From positions 1,425,501 to 1,489,500 of the forward strand of contig NZ_CP053538.1 in NCBI RefSeq assembly GCF_013137895.1: a stretch of DNA of 64,000 bases, written 5' to 3'. This DNA comes from Hymenobacter taeanensis (GTDB lineage Bacteria; Bacteroidota; Bacteroidia; Cytophagales; Hymenobacteraceae). Below the pieces are notes generated by a model. It was not told the origin of the DNA, searched no databases, and saw only the letters and a list, made by a program, of their open reading frames with translations. Position numbers and translations under genes: made by a program. Numbering within the stretch: the first letter of the stretch is position 1; each line of letters starts with the position of its first letter. This document shows, piece by piece, positions 7,570-15,609 of this stretch.

Positions 7570-8778
7570 TTAATCCATCATGTCGGCGGAACGGGGCGGG
7601 TCGGGCACGAAGCCGGGCTGCCAACTCATGGGGTAGCGGCCGTCCACGTACGGCAGGGCGGCTTCGGTGAGGTAGAGCGGGCGGAATGTGTCCACCATAA
7701 CGGCTAGCTCATGAGTTTCTTTTTTGCCGATGCTGGCCTCTACGGTACCGGGGTGCGGGCCGTGCGGAATGCCGCTGGGGTGCCAGGTAAACGAAGCCAG
7801 ATCCACACCCTTGCGCGACATGAAGTTGCCGGCCACGTAATACAGCACCTCGTCGGAGTCGACGTTGGAATGATTGTAAGGTGCCGGAATGCTCAGCGGG
7901 TGATAATCAAAGAGACGCGGCACGAAGGAACAGATGACGAAGTTGTGGCCCTCGAAGTGCTGGTGCACGGGTGGTGGCTGGTGCAGGCGGCCCGTAATCG
8001 GCTCAAAGTCATGAATGCTGGTGGCATAGGGATAGAAGTAGCCGTCCCAGCCCACCACATCAAACGGTGAGTGGCCATAGGTGAGCGTGTGCAGCAGGCC
8101 ATCTTTCTTGATCTTCACCACATACTCGCCCGACTCCCGCTCGTCACCTTCCACCAACTCATGCGGAGGCCGAATGTCCCGCTCGCAGTAGGGCGAGTGC
8201 TCCAGCAGCTGCCCGAAGTGGTTGCGGTAGCGGCGGCACGTCTCCACGGGGCTAAATGACTCGATGATGAGCAGGCGCACGGGGCCTTCCTCGAAGTGCA
8301 GCTGGTGAATGATAGTGCGCGGAATGATAACGTAGTCGCCGGGCTCAAACTTCACCTTGCCCAGCTGGCTCCACAACTCGCCACGGCCTTCATGCACGAA
8401 GATAACCTCATCGGCCAAGGCGTTTTTGTAGTAGTACTCCATGCGCCGCTCCGTGGGGTTGCAGATGCTGAGCGTCACGTCGGCGTTGCCGAGCATGGTT
8501 TGGCGGGCTTGCAGGTAGTCGCCGCCGGTGGTGGTTTGGGCTAAGGTGCGCAGATGAGCGGGCTCTAGGGGCCGGTCTTTGAGCAGCTTGGGCGCAAACG
8601 GCTCCGGCTGGCCTACCGTCCTGATTTCGGTGGGCGGATGCTTGTGGTAGAGCAGCGACGAGACACCGTGGAAGCCCAGCGTGCCCACCAGCTGCTCCGA
8701 GTACAGGGAGCCATCGGGCTGGCGGAACTGGGTATGGCGCTTGCGCGGAATCTGGCCGAGGCGGTGGTAGAAAGCCAT
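7570..8778 (-). CDS. hmgA: homogentisate 1,2-dioxygenase family protein
   Basis: The family opens the ring of homogentisate in tyrosine and phenylalanine breakdown, using Fe(II). From ATG 8778 (MAFYHRLG) the protein is 402 residues, shorter than the roughly 430-450 of well-studied enzymes. Visible features are the N-terminal cupin with GDYVIIPRTIIHQL and the C-terminal part with PPPVHQHFEGHNFV, YNHSNVDSDEV and IPHGPHPG. The iron-ligand Glu six residues after the first His of the human enzyme is His here, so ligands probably differ in this short subfamily (NHSN and DSDE may serve instead). No other homogentisate-pathway gene is nearby, so substrate is inferred from family only. Longer upstream starts run into a repeat and are rejected. 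Confidence 0.75.
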   Translation of the reverse strand: MAFYHRLGQIPRKRHTQFRQPDGSLYSEQLVGTLGFHGVSSLLYHKHPPTEIRTVGQPEPFAPKLLKDRPLEPAHLRTLAQTTTGGDYLQARQTMLGNADVTLSICNPTERRMEYYYKNALADEVIFVHEGRGELWSQLGKVKFEPGDYVIIPRTIIHQLHFEEGPVRLLIIESFSPVETCRRYRNHFGQLLEHSPYCERDIRPPHELVEGDERESGEYVVKIKKDGLLHTLTYGHSPFDVVGWDGYFYPYATSIHDFEPITGRLHQPPPVHQHFEGHNFVICSFVPRLFDYHPLSIPAPYNHSNVDSDEVLYYVAGNFMSRKGVDLASFTWHPSGIPHGPHPGTVEASIGKKETHELAVMVDTFRPLYLTEAALPYVDGRYPMSWQPGFVPDPPRSADMMD

Positions 8779-8848
8779 GGTGCAGAAATGAGTTGGGTGG
8801 GAAATACGGTGGGTAGGTAGGTTACGTGAAGGTAAGAAGGTTTGCGGG

Positions 8849-8889
8849 ACCCCACCCCCAGCCCAGCGTGGGACTGGGGGGGGTGGGGT
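8849..8889. repeat. short family B inverted repeat
   Basis: ACCCCACCCCCAGCCC is followed at once by an imperfect inverted copy ending in GGGGTGGGGT. It shares the CCCCACCCCC start with the elements at 28280-28378 and 40231-40776. It lies upstream of hmgA, between the divergent hmgA and transglutaminase-like genes. Confidence 0.5.
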
Positions 8890-8920
8890 AAAGCTTGCAA
8901 CCATTTGAATCTTATCATGG

Positions 8921-8948
8921 TTGAACCCTCACTCCTATAGTATCTTTG
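8921..8948 (+). promoter_or_regulatory. Bacteroidota-type promoter of the transglutaminase-like gene
   Basis: A TTG at 8921-8923 and a perfect -7 box TATCTTTG (TAnnTTTG) at 8941-8948 are 17 bp apart, within the known spacing for the Bacteroidota housekeeping sigma factor. The start codon lies 48 bp downstream. Confidence 0.7.
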
Positions 8949-8995
8949 CGTTTTATTCCAGCCGCTTATTAGTCCTCTTGCCCGTGCCCTCTTCT

Positions 8996-10000
8996 ATGTC
9001 CCGCTTGCTGCCGCTCTTGCTAACTGGCCTAGGCCTGTTATCCGTTGCCTCAGTGCCTAAACCAGCGGAGCCACGTACCCGCACGTTTAACTTCGAGTAC
9101 ACTGCTACGGTGCCCGCCCAGGGTGCTGGCGTGAAGGAGGTAGACCTGTGGCTACCCGTGCCGCACGATGACAAGTCGCAGGACATCCGGGACCTCAAAA
9201 TCACGGCACCCGTAGCCTACGAGGTAAAAACCAGCTCTTATGGCAACCGTGTGTTACACGTGCACGCCACGGGCGCGGCACTGCAGGGCTTCACAGTGAG
9301 CATGAAGCTGCAGGCTACGCGCCGGGAGCACCTTAACCCTACGCTGACGGGCCAGCCCGTGTCGCGCAAAGAACTGGCCCCCGCCGACCCCAACATGAAC
9401 CGCTGGCTAGCCCCGGATAGTCTCGTGCCCTTAGACCCCAAAATCCGGCTGTGGGCGCACGAGGTCATCACGAAAGCCAACGCCAAAACTGATCTGGAAA
9501 AAGCCAAGGCCATTTATGAGCACGTAGTAAATACCGTGACCTACGACAAGACCGGCCAGGGCTGGGGCCGCGGCGACATCTACTACGCCTGCGACGCCCG
9601 CCGCGGCAACTGCACTGATTTTCACGCTGTGTTCATTGGCTACTGCCGGGCAGTGGGCATTCCGGCGCGCTTCAGCATTGGCTTCCCGCTGCCACCTGAG
9701 CGCGGCACTGCCGAGGTGAAAGGCTACCACTGCTGGGCCGAGTTTTACACCAAGGAAACCGGCTGGGTACCCGTTGATGCCTCCGAGGCAGCCAAGAACC
9801 CCGCCAAACGCGCCTACTTCTTCGGGGCCCACGACGAAAACCGCTTGGAGTTTACCCGGGGCCGCGACTTGGTGCTAGCCCCGCGTCAGCATAGTGGGGC
9901 GCTCAACTACTTCATCTATCCTTACGCCGAAGCCGATGGCCAGCCGGTGAGTGGCCTACAGCAGCAGTTCCGGGTGCAAGACCTCGTAGCGGTTAAGTAA
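8996..10000 (+). CDS. secreted transglutaminase-like (papain-fold) protein
   Basis: From ATG 8996 the protein is 334 residues with a signal peptide (LLPLLLTGLGLLSVASV). Residues 30-115 form a beta domain common in front of this fold. Residues 165-265 are a transglutaminase core with the triad in GNCTDFH (Cys206), YHCWAEF (His245) and VPVDAS (Asp261). Family members act as cysteine proteases or amide-bond enzymes in the periplasm or at the surface; the substrate here is unknown. The start was placed at the signal peptide, not at the upstream frame extension from 8921, because a good promoter (8921-8948) overlaps that extension. A bidirectional terminator follows the gene. Confidence 0.85.
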   Translation: MSRLLPLLLTGLGLLSVASVPKPAEPRTRTFNFEYTATVPAQGAGVKEVDLWLPVPHDDKSQDIRDLKITAPVAYEVKTSSYGNRVLHVHATGAALQGFTVSMKLQATRREHLNPTLTGQPVSRKELAPADPNMNRWLAPDSLVPLDPKIRLWAHEVITKANAKTDLEKAKAIYEHVVNTVTYDKTGQGWGRGDIYYACDARRGNCTDFHAVFIGYCRAVGIPARFSIGFPLPPERGTAEVKGYHCWAEFYTKETGWVPVDASEAAKNPAKRAYFFGAHDENRLEFTRGRDLVLAPRQHSGALNYFIYPYAEADGQPVSGLQQQFRVQDLVAVK

Positions 10001-10016
10001 GGCTGCTATTTATAGC

Positions 10017-10061
10017 AAAAAGAAAGCGCCCGCAGCTACTAGCTGCGGGCGCTTTCTTTTT
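10017..10061. terminator. bidirectional terminator
   Basis: Inverted arms AAAGCGCCCGCAGCT and AGCTGCGGGCGCTTT with a 3-nt loop, flanked by A and T runs, lie between the convergent transglutaminase-like gene (ends 10000) and the protease gene (ends 10086). Confidence 0.92.
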
Positions 10062-10085
10062 GGATTTAGGTGTTAGGTTGGTCGG

Positions 10086-11768
10086 TTATTTCATTGAAAG
10101 GCCTTGCATTAGGGTAGCGCGGCCGTCATGAATGACCTGCAGGGCCTGCTGCATCTCGGCGTCGTTCTGGTTCAGGACCTGGAAGTAGGCAGCTTTGCCA
10201 TATGTAGTCCGGGCGATGAGAGCCTTGAGCTGGCTGCGCACCAGCGTGGCGCAGCGGCGCAGGCCTGCAGCATCGGCGGGTATACCATCCTGGGTGGCCA
10301 TGCCTACCAGGCGCTGCAGCTGAATATCAGTAATACGGAAGCTTTGGTTGAACTGCTCGAAGCGCAGGCCTTCCAGCTCCGCTTTGTGGTCCTGCACGTA
10401 GTCGAGGGCATACTTGCGAATCAGGTTGTGGCTTTGCAGGCGGGTGTAGTATGCCGAGAAAGCCATGGTGTCGCGGGCCACAAACACATCGGGCATGATG
10501 CCGCCGCCGCCGTACACGGTGCGGCCGTGCGTGGTGCGGTAGCGCAGAGAATCGGCAAAGTGAATGCTGTCGGCGTGGAAGAACTCGCCGTGCTGCTGCC
10601 GGTTCACCAGGTCCTTTTCGTAGGCCTCTAGGCCACCCTGGTACGACTTCTGAATGCTGCGGCCTGAGGGCGTGTAGTAGCGGGCAATGGTGAGGCGCAG
10701 CTCTGAGCCATCATTAAGCGCAATAGGCTGCTGCACCAAGCCTTTTCCGAAGGTGCGGCGGCCTACCAGCAGAGCGCGGTCATGGTCTTGGAGGGCGCCG
10801 GCCAGTACCTCAGAAGCGGAGGCGCTGCCTTCATCTACCAGCACCACCAGCGGGCCCTGCTCAAACTCGCCGGCTACGCGGGAGTAAGTTTGGGAGTCAT
10901 ACTGGTCACCCTTACCATCGGTGTATACAATCTTCTTGGTGCCCCCGATAAACTCATCGGCCATTTTGGTGGCGCGGTCGAGGTAGCCGCCGGGGTTACC
11001 GCGCAAATCGAGAATGAGGTGGGTAAGCCCCTGCCGACGCAAATCACCGAGGGCAGCCTTAAACTCGTCGTAAGTACCACTAGCAAAGCGGCTTACCTTG
11101 ATGTAGCCAGTCTGGTTATCCACCATGTAGGCCACGTCTACCGAGGAGTTTGGGATGCGGTTGCGCGTTACCTGCACGTTCATGGGCTTGGCCATGCCAC
11201 GCCGCACAATCTGGAGCACCACGTTGCTGCCGCGGGGCCCGCGCAGCCGGTTAAACATCTGCTCAGTGGTGGTATGAATCCCGGACACCTTCTCGCCGGC
11301 CACCGCCAGAATTTTGTCGCCGGGTTGCAGCCCTGCTTGTTCAGCGGGCCCGCCGCTCACCGGCGACACCACCGTTACGGTGTCGTGGAAGATATTGAAC
11401 TCCACTCCTACACCGTCAAAATCACTCTGCAGGAACGAAGAAGCCTGCTGCTGCTGCTTGGCCGGAATAAAGACGGAGTGCGGATCCAGGCGCTCCAGCA
11501 TCCGGCTGATAGCGTAGTCCGAGAGCTCCTCGGCATTCACCGAGTCTACGTAGTCGCGGTCAACGTAGCTCAGAATTTCCTTGAACTTGAGGTAGCCCCG
11601 GGCGGTGCCATCGGGGTTTTGACTGGAAGGCCGAAAGGGGTTGGCCCCCAGCAATATTCCACAAGCCAACGCCAGAGCCAGCAGCAATGGCTGGCGCACC
11701 TGCCGCCGCGTATTTCGCGGGGCCGGCTCCGTCGCGGGTAGCGGCGAGACGTTCGGCTCGGTGTTCAT
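10086..11768 (-). CDS. S41-family carboxyl-terminal processing protease
   Basis: This 560-residue CtpA/Prc-type serine protease cuts proteins near their C-terminus in the periplasm. In order there is a cytoplasmic N-terminus, a membrane anchor or uncleaved signal (about residues 27-43, QPLLLALALACGILL), an N-terminal helical region, a PDZ domain (about 115-200, with VSPVSGGPAEQAGLQPGD) and the S41 catalytic domain. The Ser-Lys dyad is in GSASASE (Ser317) and FGKGLVQ (Lys342), 25 residues apart as expected. The C-terminal 100 residues are helical and not assigned. The gene is divergent from ruvX across a 420-bp AT-rich gap. Confidence 0.95.
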   Translation of the reverse strand: MNTEPNVSPLPATEPAPRNTRRQVRQPLLLALALACGILLGANPFRPSSQNPDGTARGYLKFKEILSYVDRDYVDSVNAEELSDYAISRMLERLDPHSVFIPAKQQQQASSFLQSDFDGVGVEFNIFHDTVTVVSPVSGGPAEQAGLQPGDKILAVAGEKVSGIHTTTEQMFNRLRGPRGSNVVLQIVRRGMAKPMNVQVTRNRIPNSSVDVAYMVDNQTGYIKVSRFASGTYDEFKAALGDLRRQGLTHLILDLRGNPGGYLDRATKMADEFIGGTKKIVYTDGKGDQYDSQTYSRVAGEFEQGPLVVLVDEGSASASEVLAGALQDHDRALLVGRRTFGKGLVQQPIALNDGSELRLTIARYYTPSGRSIQKSYQGGLEAYEKDLVNRQQHGEFFHADSIHFADSLRYRTTHGRTVYGGGGIMPDVFVARDTMAFSAYYTRLQSHNLIRKYALDYVQDHKAELEGLRFEQFNQSFRITDIQLQRLVGMATQDGIPADAAGLRRCATLVRSQLKALIARTTYGKAAYFQVLNQNDAEMQQALQVIHDGRATLMQGLSMK

Positions 11769-12190
11769 AAGGCGTTGAGAAAGTAAATGTTGTTACTATG
11801 TGCGGCGGAAATGTAACAAATATGTATTCAAAACTATTGAAACTTTTCTAAGAAACACGTCATCTTTCAATAACAACCATAAACTTCAAATATCAGTGCA
11901 ATTTTTTATTATTTAATACCAAAATGAGCCTATTTTAGATAGAAAATACAATTCTTAGCAACTTGATAGCCGATACACAAACAACACTTTTTTGTAACTA
12001 TATCAAGGCAAACCCTTCTCATGAGCATCTTCATGGGGGCCCTACCACCTACGCAGCGCCTCTCGCCACAGATTTACCAGTACCAGGAGAGCACTGTCAT
12101 CTTTCCGGCGCAGCGCCGTATCTTTGCCCCTTGGTTCGCTTAACTTCTTGGCGTACCGGACCTTTGCTTTTTCAAGTCAATTCTTTTGTG
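11769..12190. other. AT-rich intergenic region between ctp and ruvX
   Basis: This 422-bp gap is strongly AT-rich between about 11800 and 12000. A minus-strand -7 box candidate (TAGTTTTG, 11829-11836) could serve the protease gene, but no convincing -33 element is placed with it. The ruvX -7 box lies at 12119-12126. No coding sequence is supported: the open frame that runs from 11963 into ruvX has no codon character. Confidence 0.5.
12119..12126 (+). promoter_or_regulatory. -7 box upstream of ruvX-def
   Basis: A perfect TATCTTTG (TAnnTTTG) lies 64 bp before the ruvX ATG. The expected -33 position has CTTTCC rather than TTG, so only half of the promoter fits well. Confidence 0.5.
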
Positions 12191-12601
12191 ATGGGCCGAA
12201 TTCTTGCCATCGACTACGGCAACAAGCGCGTGGGGCTGGCCGTAACGGACCCGCTTCAGCTGATTGCCACTCCCCTCGAAACCATTCATAGTCAGGATGT
12301 AGTGGCCTACCTGAAGGCATACCACCTGCGTGAGCCGCTGGAGGCGCTGGTGGTAGGCATGCCCCGCACCCTGAGCAACGAGGCCACCGACTCCACCAGC
12401 GCCGTAGTAGGCCTCATTCGGCGTTTGCGGCGGGAGTTTCCGGAGGTGCCCGTGCATGAGATTGACGAGCGGTTTACCTCCCGCATGGCACATGCTGCCA
12501 TGCTGGCCGGGGGCCTAAGCAAAAAGGACCGCCGCGACAAAGCCACCGTAGACCGCGTAAGCGCTACTATCATTCTGCAATCTTTCCTCGAATCCCGATG
12601 A
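12191..12601 (+). CDS. ruvX: RuvX/YqgF-type Holliday junction resolvase-like protein
   Basis: YqgF proteins are RNase H-fold nucleases tied to rRNA maturation and proposed as Holliday junction resolvases. From ATG 12191 the protein has 136 residues, the family norm. The first strand ILAIDYGNKRVGLAV carries the conserved Asp (Asp8), VVGMP is the middle motif, and VHEIDERFTS carries the conserved Glu. The upstream frame extension (from 11963) lacks homology and contains a promoter, so it was removed. The stop overlaps the def start by 4 bp (ATGA), which indicates translational coupling. Confidence 0.93.
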   Translation: MGRILAIDYGNKRVGLAVTDPLQLIATPLETIHSQDVVAYLKAYHLREPLEALVVGMPRTLSNEATDSTSAVVGLIRRLRREFPEVPVHEIDERFTSRMAHAAMLAGGLSKKDRRDKATVDRVSATIILQSFLESR

Positions 12602-13197
12602 TTTACCCTATTGTTGCCTTCGGCGACCCGGTGCTGAAAGCCCCGGCCAAACCCATAGCTTCTGACTTCTCCCCGGCTGAACTCAAGCAGCTGGTGCAGG
12701 ACATGTACGACACCATGTACTACGCCCACGGTGTGGGCCTGGCCGCGCCCCAGGTGGGCAAGAGCATCCGGCTGTTTGTGATTGACTCTGAGCCCATGCT
12801 GGATGAAGACGAAGAAGGCAACCCTATTATCCCGGAGCCTACGGCGGCGCCCGTAAAGCGCGCCTTCATCAACCCCCAAATAGTAGAGGAAACCGGCGAG
12901 GAATGGGCCTTTGAGGAAGGGTGCCTGAGCATTCCCGGCATTCGGGAAACGGTGTACCGCAAGCCAGTGATTACGCTCCGCTACGAGGATGAAGAACGCC
13001 AGCAGCACGAGGAAACCTTCTCGGGCATGACGGCCCGCGTGATTCAGCACGAGTATGATCACCTGGAAGGCGTGCTGTTCACCGACTATGTATCGGGGCT
13101 GAAAAAGCAGCTGCTGAAGGGCAAGCTCAGCCGCATCAGCAAAGGCGACGTGAAGGCCGACTACCGGATGAAATTTGCCGGGCAGGGCCGCCGCTAG
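12598..13197 (+). CDS. def: peptide deformylase
   Basis: This enzyme removes the formyl group from new N-termini. The protein has 199 residues. All three signature motifs are present: GVGLAAPQ (45-52), EGCLS (107-111, metal ligand Cys109) and HEYDH (151-155, two metal His and the catalytic Glu). An acidic insertion near residues 66-80 is typical of Bacteroidota versions. The start overlaps the ruvX stop. A terminator follows at 13222-13267. Confidence 0.97.
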   Translation: MIYPIVAFGDPVLKAPAKPIASDFSPAELKQLVQDMYDTMYYAHGVGLAAPQVGKSIRLFVIDSEPMLDEDEEGNPIIPEPTAAPVKRAFINPQIVEETGEEWAFEEGCLSIPGIRETVYRKPVITLRYEDEERQQHEETFSGMTARVIQHEYDHLEGVLFTDYVSGLKKQLLKGKLSRISKGDVKADYRMKFAGQGRR

Positions 13198-13221
13198 GCC
13201 AGGTAGCCGCAGTAGGTTTAC

Positions 13222-13267
13222 AAAGCTGAGTAACCGTACTTTGTCTGGCGGTTACTCAGCTTTTTTT
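13222..13267 (+). terminator. terminator of ruvX-def
   Basis: The stem AAAGCTGAGTAACCG/CGGTTACTCAGCTTT is followed by a T-run, 25 bp after def. Confidence 0.9.
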
Positions 13268-13296
13268 ATAGGTCTATTTCTACCCACTCTATATCT

Positions 13297-14046
13297 ATGC
13301 GACGACTGATTGGCGCTGCAGCCGTTTGGCTGGCGCTAGGGCTAGCGGGCTGTACTAAGCCAATAGAAGGCACTGTTTTATCGCCGGGGCGCATGACCCT
13401 GAACCGGCAGCCCTATCAGGTAACAGCCAAGCCGGAGATATTTGAATCCAGCTTTTTCCCCGATGCCCAGGTTGCGCAGGACAGCCTTACGTTTCGCTTT
13501 TACCGCAATTTCCTCGGCAACCTCCCAATTAACTCAGGAAGGGTTGTTGCCTGTGAGCCGCTGACGGGCGGGGCGCAAGCTTTTACTACCCTGTTTCCCA
13601 AGGGCCGCTTTCCGGTGGAGTTGACCGTGGCCCAATTCGGCGGCGACGAGCGGGTGGCCTTTGCCCGCATTCTTTTTTCAGAAGCGCCTGTGGTGAAGTG
13701 GGAGCCGGCCCTGCTGCCCGGCCAGCAACCGCTGCCTTTGTTTGGAGAAAAGTATTATGGCTACCCCGTAGATGGGGGCACAGGGCTGTTTATCGATGCC
13801 CACCGCCTACTCCCATTCACTACTTTTCTGCAAGATAATGCCGTTTGGGAGCAGCTATTTATCAAGAGCTTCCGGCTGGAAACATCTTCCCCGCTGCTAG
13901 GCCTGTTGTATGCCACCCCACGTGATACCGTTGCTACTTTCTCTACTGGCCTGGGCGATGGTACTTATGCTTCCTATGTGGGCCTAGATGCCCAAAACCG
14001 CCCCTGCCGGCTACTAACTGATTTTCAGCTTATTAACTGGCAATAG
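13297..14046 (+). CDS. DUF4241-domain lipoprotein
   Basis: This 249-residue protein has a lipoprotein signal ending in GLAGC (Cys19). The mature part has the order of motifs typical of DUF4241: VVACEPL, FPKGRFPVEL, an Arg-Val-Ala strand, VKWEPAL, YPVDGGTGLFID, STGLGDGTYASY and a final LLTDFQL. The function of DUF4241 is not known; most members I know of are cytosolic, so a lipid-anchored version is unusual. The next gene starts 24 bp later on the same strand, so the two are probably co-transcribed. Confidence 0.8.
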   Translation: MRRLIGAAAVWLALGLAGCTKPIEGTVLSPGRMTLNRQPYQVTAKPEIFESSFFPDAQVAQDSLTFRFYRNFLGNLPINSGRVVACEPLTGGAQAFTTLFPKGRFPVELTVAQFGGDERVAFARILFSEAPVVKWEPALLPGQQPLPLFGEKYYGYPVDGGTGLFIDAHRLLPFTTFLQDNAVWEQLFIKSFRLETSSPLLGLLYATPRDTVATFSTGLGDGTYASYVGLDAQNRPCRLLTDFQLINWQ

Positions 14047-14070
14047 TTTATGTGCCTTAGCGTATAGGTA

Positions 14071-15048
14071 ATGCAGTACTGGCGAGTATATATTATGTTG
14101 TGCGCGTATCTCGTGGCTGCTCAGCCAGCACGGGCCTGGGGGTTCTTTAGCCATAGGCTCATCAACCGGCTGGCGGTGTACACGCTGCCGCGGGAGATGA
14201 TTGGGTTCTATAAAGCCAACATTGACTACCTCACCGACAACGCCACCCGCCCCGACTCCCGCCGCACGGTGGTGCCCGGCGAAGCCCCGCGCCACTTCCT
14301 CGACGTGGACGTGTACGGCGACTCCGCCGTGTACAAGCTGCCCCGCTCCTACGCCGATGCGGTGGCCCTGCTGGGCGAAGACTCTTTGCTGCGCCACGGT
14401 ATAGTACCCTGGCAGGTGGTCCGCATGAAAGGCCAGCTGACGGAAGCCTTCCGGGCTCACGAAACCGACCGGATCCTGCACCTCTCCGCCGACCTAGGCC
14501 ACTACATTGCCGATGCCTGCGTGCCGCTGCACGCCACCCACAACTACAACGGGCAGCTTACCAACCAGCGCGGTATTCATGCCCTCTGGGAAAGCCGCCT
14601 GCCGGAGCTGCTGAGCTCGGGCTACGACTTCTTTACCGGCCCCGCCCCCTACCTGGATAGGCCTACGGATGTTATCTGGGCCGCGGTGGGCCGCTCGGCG
14701 GCGGCCACCGACTCGGTGCTCCGCTTTGAGCGGGAACTGACCTTGAAATTCCCCGAAGACCGCAAGTATGGGTTTGAGCAGCGCGGCAACTTAACGGTGC
14801 GCGCCTACTCCCGCGACTTCGCCCGCGAGTACCACCAGCGCCTCAACGGGCAGGTAGAGCGGCAAATGCGACTGGCGCTGCGGCTGGTGGGTGCCTTCTG
14901 GTACACCGCATGGGTTGATGCCGGCCAGCCCGACCTAGATAAGCTGCCCCGCTCCCCCTCCAGAAGGGAACAGGAACGCCTGGCCCTTGAGGCCAAGCAA
15001 ACGGCCGAGCCAACTACTAAAGCCCCCGTACCTGGCCACGAGGAATAG
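14071..15048 (+). CDS. secreted zinc-dependent phospholipase C / P1-nuclease-like protein
   Basis: This 325-residue protein has a signal peptide that ends in ARA, so the mature protein begins WGFFSH. In phospholipase C and S1/P1 nucleases the new N-terminal Trp binds zinc through its amino group, and this start fits exactly. Further likely zinc ligands are His in FFSHRL, RHFLDVD, DLGHYIADACVPLHATHNY and GIHALWE. Catalysis (phosphodiester hydrolysis) is inferred; the real substrate may be nucleic acid or lipid. The C-terminal 35 residues are charged and probably disordered. It sits 24 bp behind the DUF4241 lipoprotein gene. Confidence 0.82.
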   Translation: MQYWRVYIMLCAYLVAAQPARAWGFFSHRLINRLAVYTLPREMIGFYKANIDYLTDNATRPDSRRTVVPGEAPRHFLDVDVYGDSAVYKLPRSYADAVALLGEDSLLRHGIVPWQVVRMKGQLTEAFRAHETDRILHLSADLGHYIADACVPLHATHNYNGQLTNQRGIHALWESRLPELLSSGYDFFTGPAPYLDRPTDVIWAAVGRSAAATDSVLRFERELTLKFPEDRKYGFEQRGNLTVRAYSRDFAREYHQRLNGQVERQMRLALRLVGAFWYTAWVDAGQPDLDKLPRSPSRREQERLALEAKQTAEPTTKAPVPGHEE

Positions 15049-15119
15049 GAGCTACGCCACCGCCCGAGGCCGAAACGATTTATTATGGTTGCAGTAGATG
15101 CGCAAGCCCTGGCTCCGGC

Positions 15120-15407
15120 CGCTGGCGTATCTACTGCTTTTTATTCCTGCATTCCGTAATTCTGATTAGCTGGGGTCTGGCGCTTTTTGAGTATGTATTT
15201 CAAGTGCCTGCTAACCGTATGGGGTTTGAGGAGAACGGTGGCCCCTTCAACCTGTTTCAACTGAAGGTGATTCAGGAAGTAGTATCGCTGACGGTATTCA
15301 CGCTGTGCGCCGTGTTTGTTTTCAAGACGGATAAACTGGCCTGGAACCACGTGGTCGGCTTTGTGTTGCTGGTGGCGGCCGTGTACGTAATATTCAAGAA
15401 ATGGTAA
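15120..15407 (+). pseudogene. 5'-truncated DUF486 (small multidrug-like membrane protein) remnant
   Basis: The frame ending at 15407 reads SWGLALFEYVFQVPANR and then GPFNLFQLKVIQEVVS, WNHVVGF and VYVIFKKW, which is the C-terminal two thirds of a DUF486 (DMT superfamily) membrane protein. A normal member has about 115 residues and starts with a membrane helix containing FMTFAWYGH. That part is missing: the frame upstream of about 15120 has no homology, and only 50 bp separate it from the preceding stop. The first in-frame ATG is at 15204, inside the conserved region, and would give 67 residues. It is probably a dead fragment. Confidence 0.65.
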
Positions 15408-15609
15408 GAGGGTGCAGCCTCGCAGAGTCCCTTGTTAGTGATGTTTGCATACCCACCCAAGTGTTGAGCTTTCTTGGCGGGTTGTTTACGTAAGCATTCA
15501 CAGGAAATAGTAATTTTTGGCCCTGGCCAGGCAACCCCGCTGCTGCGTATGCGTACGGAAACGCGCCCCACTACAGGGGCTTTTCATGTTTCTGTTCTCC
15601 GCCCTGCGT
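15408..15609. other. intergenic region before the patatin gene
   Basis: There are 202 bp without a supported gene. The open frame entering the patatin gene from 15517 is Arg/Cys-rich and lacks homology. No clear -7 box was placed. Confidence 0.4.

Noticed and set aside
10782..11741. 319-codon frame antisense to the S41 protease gene
   Set aside because: No domain; the protease on the other strand has all its catalytic motifs.
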